DNA of 20,000 bases from Actinidia chinensis (GCA_009663005.1 VIGQ01000012.1:1-20000); one strand, 5' to 3'. Positions 10,443 through 19,603 are shown, counted from the stretch's first letter. Translations and numbers: made by a program. The notes: generated by a model not told the origin, from the sequence alone.

Positions 10443-11100
10443 TTAGCAAAATTGAACTGGCCCATTGAACCGGTCAAGGCCCAGTTTATGTTTCTACTTA
10501 CAAAACTGATTCAACTTGGTCTTTAATCATTAACTAAATAATAAAAATATATGTAATTAAAAAATCAGTCCAAATAGATATTTTTAGAAGTCCAACACAA
10601 TCATGATCAATTTTTCCCTCTCTCTTTCTCAAAAATTTGAACACAAGCCTATATGTGTCAACCAGATCCAACTTTGAGCCTTCAATGAAATGATCCTACC
10701 CTTCAATTCACTTGGAGAAGCCTTTATCGTCCAACTTTTTTCATTCTCTATCAAGTCACTTCTCTATGATTGAACCTAATGTCAGAGACTACAGTGGGTC
10801 AAGCTCATCTCGATACTGATATTTGAGCGATGAAGGAGAAAAGAGTAACAAGGGGTCTATGAGAGAGGGGAGGGAGGAGCGTGTAATTGAGAGAAAGACA
10901 TAGAAATGGGGAGAGAGAGGAGTGGTGTGATTGAGAGCAAGATGGAGAAGAGAGAGCAGACGGAAAAAAATGTTTTGCAGGGCGGCAATTGCAGTCGCCA
11001 GCATAGGGTCGATGCATGTGGTTTGTTCGCTTACAAATTCCCACTTAAATTATCCCTAGATCAAGTTGGCAACACTTTATGATCTGATCAACCCGGATCT
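10443..11100. other. Non-coding DNA between duplication copy 2 and the Tat element
   Basis: Apart from the palindrome at its start, this holds AT-rich sequence and a GA-rich tract at about 10826-10976 (strings such as GAGAGAGGGGAGGGAGGAG). The minus-strand frames there are Leu/Ser/Pro-rich products of low complexity. I looked for similarity to the retained 5' LTR part (19604-20000) and saw none. Confidence 0.5.
10455..10486. repeat. 32-bp imperfect palindrome centred on CCGG
   Basis: AACTGGCCCATTGAAC and CGGTCAAGGCCCAGTT form near-complementary halves around a central CCGG, with outer AACTGG/CCAGTT arms pairing exactly. It lies just outside the right edge of duplication copy 2. It could form a hairpin; function is unknown. 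Confidence 0.5.
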
Positions 11101-11189
11101 CTCTCTTAAGGCCCATTCCCGGGCGCAATGAGGTGTAGAATCTCAAGAAGGGTTGCGTCGTCCGCTATCCCCTCCACCAAGCCGTTTCT

Positions 11190-12235
11190 CCTACCACCTG
11201 CCCCTCAACCGTTGTTTTATCGGTTGAGGAGGCTGTTACAGCAATGGGTTTAACCCAAGCTCTCCCGGGGCCTCTAGCCAAGGAAGCGCAAAGGAAAAGA
11301 GCCCTTGGTGGTACGTCCAAAAAGGCCTCAGAAGAAACAAGCTCGGTTGGCGCTGCCAAGCTTTACAACCTGACTTTTCTCCTTGTTAGCTTTACATATC
11401 CATGTTGACGATCGATGACTCACCTAAGATCTTGACACCAGGTTGGGGCTTTCGCGCATGCATTATGTTTGTCGAGTGACTCTATCGCTCTCGGCGAGGA
11501 TTCTTGGGATTCGATAAGACTTTGCCTGGTAAGTGTTAGCATGTTTAGGTCAGCACTGTGACTTCCGTATTACTTGATTCATACGTCAATACTTAGTTTT
11601 TTCATGTGTTTCTGATTTGGCAGCTTCACAGGGCGATGGTGACTTTGGACCAAATGGCAGAGTACTTGGCTGAGCTAAAGTTAGCTAAAGAAGAAGGCTG
11701 AGGCAAACAAGGCAAGCCATGTCAGTTAGTTGAAAGCAGACTGGTTCTCGCAAAAGTAGGCCCAGGATGCCACTATGCATCTGCAGTCAGCTTTCCAGTG
11801 AAGGCTGCTACTATGAGGCGAACTCTCGCGGAGCTTCAGTTGGCGGCTGGGGGCCGGTGTACGAGCGGGTTTTACCTTGGGGGCCAATTCAGGCAAAGGA
11901 CACTACAACAAGGCAGGTTTGCCGAGGTGCACTCTGAGTCTTTTCGGAAGGTTGGTGGGCTTAACCTAAAGAACTCAAGCGTGCCTGAAGACAATCCGCA
12001 TGGAACCCGGGCCTGCCCCATTCCAGAGTTCCCTTAGTCTCCCACGCCTTTTCTCCATTGATTTGCCAGGCTTAATAAGGAGGAGTTCCACTAATTAGGC
12101 TAGAGGAGATGAGGTTGTGTCCTGAGCCTGTCCCTGACCTCGCCGCGGCCTTGGACTCAAAGCTGTCGATCCTATGGAGGAGGTCGGAAGCATGGTTGCT
12201 GAGGTGCGGCTTAGAGGTTGGTACCTGGTAAGATT
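11190..12235 (+). pseudogene. Extra ORF of the Tat element on the strand opposite to gag-pol, with one likely intron, broken
   Basis: On the plus strand a frame from about 11215 reads through MGLTQALPGPLAKEAQRKRA and a Ser/Lys-rich stretch. A later segment reads SDSIALGEDSWDSIRLCL up to a GTAAGT donor at 11529. After a TTTGGCAG acceptor ending at 11623 the frame continues without a phase change as LHRAMVTLDQMAEYLAELKL, a helical, coiled-coil-like sequence rich in Leu, Ala, Glu and Lys. Another frame then gives TMRRTLAELQLAAG (about 11812-11853), and an acidic tail with DPMEEVGSMVAE appears near 12170-12205. At least three frameshifts separate these pieces. Plant Tat elements often carry additional ORFs of unknown function between integrase and the 3' LTR, some antisense, and position and character fit that group. 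I do not know its function. Confidence 0.55.
11529..11623 (+). other. Likely 95-nt spliceosomal intron in the antisense ORF
   Basis: The left border is CTG followed by GTAAGT, a full plant donor consensus. The right border is TTCTGATTTGGCAG, a T-rich acceptor. The interior is more AT-rich than its flanks, and the coding frame continues in phase 0 on both sides (codon CTG before, CTT after). Confidence 0.55.
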
Positions 12236-12279
12236 TTGGGGTCGGGTACCAGAGCTTCGCTCAGCCCGGCTTTCCCCCC

Positions 12280-13256
12280 TCCGCGACTTCTTGCCAAGAA
12301 AAAAGATTATTATCGGGAGTGGTTTTGTCTCTTTAGGGCTCGCTAACTCCCTATCATGTCTCTGGTAAAGTTTCTCCTGACCAATGTTGGTTTGGGGGGG
12401 GTTAGGGGGTGGGTGCGGGACTAGTTGGAGCTCACGTCAAGCTCGGCTAAACCTTGTGCGATTTTTTGGCCCAAGCACACAGAGGAAGTTACTTGGATTG
12501 AGTTGATGCTTGCTCAGAGCTCGATTAACTCCCCATCAGGGCCCGAACAACGTGTCTCCTGACCAAATGTGTGAGACTAGTTTGGAGCTCACGTAAGCTC
12601 GAGCTAATTCTTCCGAGATTTTTGGCCAGACATAAGAGAAATTAATTGTGGTTGAGTTCGGTGCTCGCTCAAGAGATAATCTAACTCCCCATATGTCTCT
12701 AGCAGTGTCTCTGACCAAATGGTGGGACTAGCCGGAGGTCACGTGAGTTCGGCTAACCCTTACGCGGTTTTTGGCCAGGCCATAGAGGAAGTTACGTAGG
12801 GATGGTTTGGTGCTCACTCAGAGCTTGGCTAACTCCCCACTCTAGCCAAAATGTCTCCTGACCAAACATGTGGGACAGGTCTGGAGATTAACTCGCAACC
12901 CTTCTGCGGTTTTTGGCCAGCACATCGAGGAAATTATTCGGGATTGATTTGGTGCTGCTTAGAGCTCGGCTAAATCACCAATCAGTCTTTGGAAAAAGGT
13001 CTCCTAACAAATGTGTGGACGTTTGGAGCTCACGTCGAGCCGGCTAAACCTTTCCGTGTTTTTTGGCCAGGAACATAGAGGAAAATTACTCGGGATTGAG
13101 TTTGGTGCTCGTTCAGAAGCTCGACTAATCCCCATATGGTACTGGAAAGTGCTCCTAACCAAAACGTGTAGGACTGGTTCAGAGCTCACGTCGAGCTCAG
13201 CTAACCCTTCTGAGATTTTTTCTAGGCACATCAGAGGAATCTAACTTCAGGGTGGA
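12280..13256. repeat. Tandem array of about 150-bp units, roughly six and a half copies
   Basis: Each unit has GGAGCTCACGT-like sequence, then GCTCGGCTAA, TTTTTGGCCAG, AGAGGAA.TTAC, GCTCAGAGCTCG, TAACTCCCCAT and GTCTCCTGACCAAATGTG. The GGAGCTCACG position recurs near 12427, 12584, 12734, 12883, 13025 and 13182, giving spacings of 157, 150, 149, 142 and 157 bp; a partial unit precedes the first. The array lies directly after the broken integrase, at the place where Tat-lineage elements are known to hold variable tandem repeats in their 3' untranslated region. Units have diverged from one another, so it is not a recent expansion. Frames inside it are by-products. Confidence 0.85.
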
Positions 13257-13915
13257 GTATAAAACTCGATCTTCTGTTATACTACTAAGTATTTGACTTT
13301 GCTCCAAATGAATTGGCTCCCATTATCTAATATGAAGCTCTGGGGATGTCAAACCTAGACAGAATGTTTTGTTGATAAATCTGATGACGTCCATCTCTTG
13401 ATTTGAGCCAATGGTTCGACTTCCACCCACTTTGTAAAGTAGTCCATTGCCGCTAGCAAAAATCTCCTATTTCCTCGAGCTCAGGGCAAGACTCCATAAT
13501 GTCCATTCCCCATTGCATAAAGGGCCATGGACTAGTAAGAGGAGTTAAGTCCCTCGCTGGCTAGTGGATCAAAGGGAAAAAAATTAGCACTTGGAGCACT
13601 TGCGGACGTATACTTGGACATCTTTTTGCATGTAAGGCCACCAATATCCCTGTGTGAGGGCTTGGTGAACAGCAATCTACCTCTAGAGTGTAATCCACTC
13701 ATGCCCTCATGAATCTCGAAAAGTACATCCTCTACCAAACTCGGGTGAACGCACAACAAATAAGGACGTAGGTATGATCTCTTATATAAATCTCTCAAGG
13801 GGGAAATCTAGAACTATGCTGCCTTCACCCGGACTTTATGTGCTTCTCTTTTGTCTTTGGTCAATCTGTCGTGTCGTATGAAATCATGATCGGGTCCATC
13901 CTGCTTGGGCTCAAT
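13256..13915 (-). pseudogene. Integrase region of the Tat polyprotein, truncated before the third catalytic residue
   Basis: The integrase inserts element DNA into the host chromosome. At the N-terminal side the minus strand shows LYKRSYLRPYLLCVHPS followed by HEGMSGLHSRGRLL, the His-rich half of the H2C2 zinc-binding domain (around 13680-13790), then a Tyr-Thr stretch and SANFF where the Cys pair should be. The first catalytic Asp is in QWGMDI (about 13500), followed by a WxE-type segment. The second is in LDNGSQF (about 13300-13325). After a match to the EFYTP stretch the frame runs into the tandem array near 13250, so the final Glu of the DDE triad and the C-terminal domain are missing. 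Several frameshifts occur inside. It cannot be an active enzyme. Confidence 0.75.
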
Positions 13916-13999
13916 TCTGTATTAATTAAGACGGATTCTCGAGAAGCTTCGAGACTATGAACCGAAAGTAGCTTGATTGCAATGGTCCGGCCTGCGTCT

Positions 14000-14410
14000 C
14001 CTTGAAGATCGATGCTAGGCCCGCCAAAGCATTGCATGCAATTTTTGGTCCCTCTCCACTTGTTTGATCTTCACGGCTTTGAATTCGATGAGGAGGTTTT
14101 TCACCACTACTAAGTATCTGGCCATCTTAACCCCACGTGTTACAATTTTTTTTGTGACTTGGTTGACAACCAATTTAGAGTCACTGAAAATGTGAATATT
14201 CAGGGATCTTCAGCTTGCTGGGACCAAAGTCTGGCAATGAGGGCTTCGTACTCGGCTTCGTTGTTCGTCATAGGGAAGTCATTCTGAGGCATTATTCAAA
14301 GATCGCCCCCTCTAGGCTTTTCAAAACTATTCCAGCCCCTCCCTTCTATGTGCAAATGCAAGGCACCTACTCTGGACTCACAGCTCGGAGAGAGAACTTT
14401 GCCACGAAGT
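14000..14410 (-). pseudogene. Second RNase H domain of the Tat polyprotein, broken
   Basis: The minus strand shows ADFVAKFSL, then GGAGIVLKS near 14330, a degenerate NNEAEYEAL-like stretch near 14240, and DSKLVVNQVT at 14154-14184 followed by ARYLVVVKNLLIEFKAV. GAGIVL, EAEYEAL and DSxLVVNQ are hallmarks of the plant-type RNase H that Tat elements carry in addition to the retroviral-type one. The Asp in DSKL is one of the expected active-site residues. At least two frameshifts interrupt it. It sits between the first RNase H and the integrase, as in other Tat elements. Confidence 0.75.
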
Positions 14411-14429
14411 CGGCTAGGACCTGTCCCTT

Positions 14430-14860
14430 TATTGAAGCCCTTGGTAAGAATTTATGTCGGACTGTCTGTGCTCGATGGCCCATTTTGAAAGTCGACCAAA
14501 CAAGTCCGCTTTTGACAAAATGTTTTTGAGTGAAAACTCATTATAGACGGCTATTGGGTGTGTTTGAAAATAATGCATGAGTTTTCGTGAAGTCATGACC
14601 AATGCCAAAACTAGCTTTTCCAGCGGCAAGTACCTCGTTTGGCAATCCGTAAATGTCTTGCTAACAAAGTAGATCGGGCGGTGTTCCGCATCAACCTCCC
14701 TTAACAGTACCGAGCTAACAACATGTTCTGAGACGGAGAGATAGACGTAAAGCAGCTCTCCTTCATTTGGCGTGGAAAGACGCGGTGGTTCAGTTAAATA
14801 TTGTTTAAATTGTTGGAGTGTGAGTTCACATTCCTCATCTCATGAAAATTTTTTATTTTT
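14430..14860 (-). pseudogene. First RNase H domain of the Tat polyprotein, broken
   Basis: This domain degrades the RNA strand of the RNA-DNA hybrid during reverse transcription. On the minus strand VSEHVVSSVLLREVD is followed by HRPIYFVSKTF, TRYLPLEKLVLALV, LMHYFQTHPIAVY and LGRLSKWAIE-like sequence, in the order seen in Ty3/gypsy RNase H domains joined to RT. A frameshift falls between the first two motifs and the rest. The C-terminal end near 14430 has IEHRQSD. Confidence 0.8.
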
Positions 14861-14899
14861 GCGAAGGAGTTTAAAAAATGGATGGCATTTGTCTGAGAA

Positions 14900-15720
14900 C
14901 TTACTTATGAATCTATTTAGTGCCGCTGCCATCCTAGTCAGTTTTTGCACCTTCTTCACTGTCCATGGGATGACGAGGTTGTTAATTGTCGTGATTTATT
15001 TCGAGTTCGCTTTGATCCCCCGTCTCGTCATCAAGTGTCCTAAAAACTTTCCCGAGCTCACACTGAAGGCACATTTTACCGCGTTCAGCCTTAGTCCATG
15101 TCTTTGAGTACCGTGAACACTTCGGCAAGTCCTAATGTGGTCCGCTTTTTATCTGCTTTGGACCACCATATCATCAATGTAAGCATCCATAGTCTTTCCC
15201 AGGATTGGCCTGAACATTTTTGTGATCATCCGTTGGTATGTGGCCCCCCAACATTTTTCAGTGTCGAATGGCATTACCTTGTAGCATTATATGCCTCAGG
15301 GCGTGATGAATGTAGTCTTCTCCTGATCGGGTTCATGCATGAAAACTGGTGGTAAACCTCGATACACGTCCAATAAGCTCATCCTTGCGTGGCCCGAGGT
15401 TAAGTCTACTAGCTGGTCGATCTTCGGCAAAGGCAAGCAATCTTTAAGACAAGCTCGGTTAAGGTTTGTGAAATCCACACACACTCTTCACTTGCCAGTC
15501 TTCTTCTTCACTATGACCGTATTGGATAATAAGCTCGGGTAAAGGATTTCTGTTATCGCCTTCGTCTCTTTGAGTTTCTCCACTTTCTTAATGACTGCGT
15601 CCACATGCTCGGTTGCTGATCTCCTTCCTCTTTGCTTTACTTGGTCCAGGCATCGTGATTATGTTAGTTAGTGTTTGATAAAATCGGGGTCTATCTTGGG
15701 CATCTCGTAGGGAGTTCATG
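14900..15720 (-). pseudogene. Reverse transcriptase of the Tat polyprotein, broken by frameshifts
   Basis: The domain copies element RNA into DNA. On the minus strand the upstream stretch contains KKVEKLKETKAITEILYPS and VIVKKKTGKW-like sequence. It is followed by CVDFTNLNRACLKDCLPLPK, then MSLLDVYRG with the first catalytic Asp near 15369. The active-site box reads YIDDM (15167-15181), equivalent to the usual YxDD. Downstream come [17 protein letters not shown] and AAALNRFISKFSDKC sequences of the thumb region, around 14910-15030. Frames shift near 15480 and 15300 and again near 15120. Overall length is normal for the family. Confidence 0.85.
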
Positions 15721-16039
15721 CGAAGACCTCGATATTGGCCTTAAGGAGCTAGATGAGCTCGGTTCTTCTCATTCCTCCAAGTTCGCACCAGTGAGAAAGA
15801 AACAATCTGAGCTTGGCTATCTAGCTCGTAGCGCATCAAGTCCTTCTACGACTTTGGCCTCCGGATCCCTTCTGACGTCTTCCAAGACTTCCTGACTCTT
15901 CTTTGATCAACTGCACTTCCTGTATGGCCGCCTTTTGTTGATCGTTGCGAGTAGCATTTTTTGGTTGCCACTTAGTCCCCATGAAGTGTCTCTTCGCCTC
16001 AGGGGTAACAAATTTGATGGCCTGGTGAAGTGTGGAGGC

Positions 16040-16450
16040 TTACACCTTTCATCCTGTGCAACCAATCTCGGTCAACAATTGAGTTTATACAGGGAAAGGA
16101 GGTCCACCACAACTCTGTCTATAGCTCTTGGGTCCCAGCTCGGACCTTAAGGGTCAACTACTCCCAAGGGCTAGTGAGACTGAGCATTAAATCCTACTAA
16201 GGGAGATCGTGCCAATTTTAAGTCTGATTGAGTGAGTTTTAGCTGTTTAAAAAGATCATAATATATCACCTCAACCGAGCTTCCCGTGTCCACCAAGATC
16301 CTGCTGAGTCATAGTTGTTCATTCTGAGCTGGATGACTAGGAGGTCTAAATGGGGGTACTACACTCTCTCTAGGTCAGCTGTATTGAACGTGATGGTCCC
16401 CGGTTCTGTCGTTTATTTCCTCGGCTTCTTAGCCGACGATGGACTAAGAG
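16040..16450 (-). pseudogene. Aspartic protease region of the Tat polyprotein, broken
   Basis: The protease cleaves the Gag-Pol precursor. The minus strand reads HLDLLVIQLRMNNY, then after a frameshift [25 protein letters not shown] at 16276-16293 is the catalytic Asp motif of retroviral-type aspartic proteases. Further on are LVGFNAQS and, after more frame changes, RDWLHRMKG around 16060-16090, matching the conserved end of plant Ty3/gypsy proteases. The active-site motif is intact but the reading frame is not. Confidence 0.8.
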
Positions 16451-16599
16451 AACCTTGTACATTTGTTTTAGAACCTGAATTATCCCCTGATTTTTTTCCT
16501 GTTTTCAATATCTGGGTCACGTAGCCCACCGTCATGTGAGATAGTTTCTAAGGGGTTAATCCTCTTCCTCGTTCGCAGTAACCGCTTCCCTTCATCGTC

Positions 16600-17216
16600 C
16601 CCATCTTCGTCATCAAACCTTAGGTTTGGTTTGGCCCTCAGCCTTCTCTGCCCTGGGGTTTTTTTCTTCGTCTATGAACTCCTTCAAGTGGTCCCGTCTT
16701 GGACTAGCTGGTCTAAGAAAACTTAGAACCGATAGTTATCCGTCCTATGTCCCCTCTCCTCATGGAAGAGACACCTCCACCTCGGTGTCAAATCTCGTAG
16801 GGTCCCCTCCCATGGTGGTCGTGTTTCCTTAGTAGGGGTTGTCTCGGATCCGGGCGAGTGATTTTTGGATTGGAGTTCTTTGAAACCCAATCATTGATCC
16901 CCTTACCTCGCCCGACTTTCAAAATCGATGGGATTGTCCCTTCACTTCTTGAGGAGTCCCTAGTTCCGAGCTGGTCCCAGTGACTTTTTCTGCTTGCTTG
17001 ACATTGTACTCCAACCGAGCGAACATTTCCCCGAGACATAGGTCCTATAGGTTAGTTAGAGGATTGATGTCAAGGTTTCCCAGAGCTCTCCTGGGGTCAG
17101 CCGAGCTTGTAACTCGCCACCCCAACTCCTTAGAGCACTTGTCAGTCTCATTGACATCTCCCATACCCTTGTTGTAGTTATAGGCTGATGCATTCTTGCC
17201 CTTCCTTAGCGTCAAG
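16600..17216 (-). pseudogene. C-terminal part of Tat gag, left of the solo LTR
   Basis: Gag forms the virus-like particle and binds element RNA. Immediately left of the inserted LTR the minus strand reads LTLRKGKNAS, a known motif of plant Tat gag proteins. It then reads EMFARLEYNVKQAEK near 17000, and then CRFHEERGHRTD near 16760-16798, which resembles the zinc-knuckle-like segment of Tat gag, followed by HLKEFIDEE (about 16670-16690). Gag continues on the other side of the solo LTR at 18930. Several stops and frameshifts are present. Confidence 0.7.
17212..17216. repeat. Target-site duplication TCAAG, left copy
   Basis: The 5-bp sequence TCAAG directly precedes the TGTTAAGG end of the solo LTR and is repeated at 18930-18934. 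A 5-bp duplication is typical of LTR-retrotransposon integration. Confidence 0.85.
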
Positions 17217-17434
17217 TGTTAAGGTTTCCATTTTTATATTATAAAATTTTGGCCCTTGATATGTTGTATGGAGTTTAAATTGACTATTTCATGACTTGTG
17301 GGATTAAATTAAAGAGGACATTTAAATTGAATGATATAATGTAATTAGAAGTTGGAGGGGCTGAAGTGTGATTTTTATAAACTATTAGAATCTGAATTCT
17401 TTCCGCCGAAAGTCTCCGAAAGGGGCGCCGAAAG

Positions 17435-17510
17435 AAGACAATAAAAAAAAAGAAAAAAAAGAAAAAAAAGAAAATAATAAAAAATAATATATATATATAT
17501 AAATATACTT
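17435..17510. repeat. A-rich run and (AT)n microsatellite
   Basis: Repeated GAAAAAAAA strings from about 17440 are followed by (AT)n at 17487-17502. The run lies within the solo LTR. Confidence 0.8.
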
Positions 17511-18157
17511 ATCAAATCTATAATAGGGAGGGAGAAACTCGGATGAAGAGAAAGGTAAAAAGAAGATAAGAGATGAGGAGGAAAGAAATGAGAGAATTAT
17601 ATGGTGTTGGTTAAGTTTTGATCATAAAGATAGTGGTGCAGATCAACGGTGAGATGCGTTGGGATCAATGCAAATTTAGTATGAGATCATGGAAGCCTGA
17701 AATCTCTTTCATATCACGACGTGTCCAATTCCTATTTGATGTAAGGTGGTTAGTTTGTTTGGATTTTACTTTTTGGGTTTGTTGTTAATAGTTTTATAAA
17801 TCTATTGAGACATTATTTTTTTGTTTAAATTTAAAATGGAAAAATTTAGTTTGATGAGCATAATTTATTTTTATGCGAAATTGAAAGATAGAAATGTTAG
17901 AAATTGTATTTGAAATTATTTTGATTTAATATCAGATTATTGTCAAATAAGACTCATTAAATGTTATAAAATATTGACAATAATTGGTTTGATAAAGTGA
18001 TTTTTATGGATACTGTGAAAGTGATTGTTAAATAAAAAAGTTCCAAAAGACATGAACTGGGGTTTAGAAATGGAAATTGGAATGAGAATGAGAATTGTTT
18101 TAGGAATGACACACTAAAAGATACCGAAATTAGATGGACTTGATTAAGCAAAGAATA

Positions 18158-18437
18158 AAGTCCTAGATGCAAACGATACGGAGGGAATGTATAGCCCACG
18201 GTGAAAGTCCGGGAAAGTGACCAAAATGAAGTCCTAGAGGCAACGATACGGAGGGAATGTCATAGCCCACGTGAAAGTCCGGAAAATTGACAAAAAGAAA
18301 AGTCTTAGATGGCACGATACGGAGGGAATGTCATAGCCCACGGTGAAAGTAGGGGAAGTTGACCAAACTAAAAGTCATCGATGAACAACGATACGGAGGT
18401 GAATATCATAACCCACGGTTGAAAGTCGGAAAAGTGA
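18158..18437. repeat. Four tandem copies of a 71-bp unit inside the solo LTR
   Basis: Units start near 18158, 18229, 18300 and 18372, so the period is 71-72 bp. Each contains AAGTCCTAGATG, ACGATACGGAGGGAATGTCA, TAGCCCACGGTGAAAGTC and a GGAAAGTGACCAAA end. Units 1-3 are closest to each other; unit 4 carries more changes. The repeat is internal to the LTR and not expected to be coding. Confidence 0.9.
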
Positions 18438-18929
18438 TGGGTGTTATCTCAGTGTTAGTGCATAATACGATTGTTAGGTATGGTCTAAATGTGTATTCTA
18501 AAATTATTGGAGTAAGCCTTGTGAGAAAAGTTTGAATTTTTGGAAAAACCTGTTGATTTGAGAAATACGGATTGAAATCAAAAGTATATTTTGATTAATG
18601 AAAGCATCTTTATTGCAAAGTGTTTTCATAGTAATAGTTATGTATCATGGTTTTGGCTTGAAGTATCAAAACCATGTTAAATCTTTTCAAGAAACTCACC
18701 TTTACTATCAAACAATAATTTTAAGGTATCGAGGGCATCCTGAGTCTTAGGATGTGGATGCCAGTTGTGCTGTTTAATTGATAAACATATTAAAGTGTAT
18801 TAGAGTTTGTAATATTATTTCCGCACGTGATGTAAATGACGTGTATTGTCATTTTTTTTTTATTTGAATTTTTCGCAGGTGAATTGTTTTGCTTACGTGG
18901 CCGGGTATTGGTTTGACCGGGGCGTGACA

Positions 18930-18934
18930 TCAAG
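18930..18934. repeat. Target-site duplication TCAAG, right copy
   Basis: This TCAAG directly follows the GTGACA end of the solo LTR and matches 17212-17216 exactly. Confidence 0.85.
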
Positions 18935-19500
18935 AGGATCCACACCCCTGGGCCACCCTCAATTGATCACAAATCACGCTAGTAAACAGATTCGCGTCAA
19001 CTGGTGGAAGTTCTCAATTGACCCAGAAGGTAACTTATTGAACCACTCAAACCGAGGTCGCCCAGGCTCACGGGAATACCCGGCACATTAAGACCTCCAT
19101 ATAGTTCCAAAGAGCCATCATCTACTGATGTGACTCACAGGACTTTGGGTCTGATTTCCATCATATAAGGTAAATCTCAGCGTGTAAAACTTCTTCTGGG
19201 GGTCTAGCCCCTCGTCCATCAAAAAAATAGAGTCTGGTATCTAGGGATGGCCTCCGTGTTTGTTGGGGCTGGCACGCCGGCACTGGACTAATGCATGGCA
19301 TTAAGTGTGTCCGAAGGTCACCTCCATCTAGTTCTGTTTGGCATCCTCCTCCGCTTGCTCTCGTCACCGACGTTCTACTATCTGTTTAGCTGTCGACACT
19401 TATGTGAGTTTTTATTAATCTTTTGTCTGGCTGTGCATCCTCCAATAGTTTTAACCTCCTCTGTGCCCTGGGGTTTTGGGCACAGGAGGGGCCTCCTCGT
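18935..19500 (-). pseudogene. N-terminal and central part of Tat gag, right of the solo LTR
   Basis: The minus strand shows FTLRFTLYDGNQ near 19160-19195, then SPVSHIS, CAGYSREPG and a conserved core near 19000-19060 that includes WFNKLPSGSIENFHQLT, followed by FVIN. These are the central motifs of the plant retrotransposon gag domain (family Retrotrans_gag). The chain is then cut by the solo LTR and resumes at 17211 with LTLRKGKN. The N-terminus between here and the primer-binding site is not recognisable and no start codon can be chosen with confidence. Frames shift several times. Confidence 0.7.
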
Positions 19501-19581
19501 GAATTTCTTAACTGTCCGAGTGGTTACTGATATGGGACACAATGAACCATTGAAAATAGCTTGGTGAATGTCTATAGTTGA

Positions 19582-19599
19582 TTTCCATAGACGACGCCA
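19582..19599 (-). other. Primer-binding site of the Tat element
   Basis: The minus strand reads TGGCGTCGTCTATGGAAA just downstream of an LTR end (CCCCA, then TAAC as spacer). Plant Ty3/gypsy elements commonly have a TGGCGCCGT-type site here, complementary to a tRNA 3' end. The closest I can suggest is tRNA-Asp, with one change in the first nine bases. It primes minus-strand DNA synthesis, and its position fixes the element's orientation. Confidence 0.6.
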
Positions 19600-19603
19600 G
19601 TTA

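Larger units (their letters stand above)
17217..18929 (-). mobile_element. Solo LTR (1,713 bp) of a second LTR retrotransposon, inserted into Tat gag
   Basis: The segment starts TGTTAAGG and ends GGGCGTGACA on the plus strand, and is flanked by identical TCAAG pentamers. The gag reading continues on both sides, so the insertion point is clear. On the minus strand it begins TGTCACGCCCCGGTCAAACC, which resembles the start of plant chromovirus (Tekay/Del-like) LTRs, so I place it on the minus strand. In that orientation a TATA-like (AT)n run lies at 17485-17508 and a T-rich stretch follows. There is no internal coding sequence, so it is what remains after recombination between the two LTRs. Base composition is AT-rich, in contrast to the gag DNA around it. 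It contains the tandem repeat at 18158-18437. Confidence 0.85.

Noticed and set aside
12536..13244. Frames on both strands inside the tandem array
   Set aside because: They shift with each repeat unit and overlap on opposite strands; they are by-products of the repeat.
18846..19091. Plus-strand frame crossing the right end of the solo LTR
   Set aside because: It spans the LTR border and lies opposite the gag core motif WFNKLPSG on the minus strand, so it is a shadow frame.
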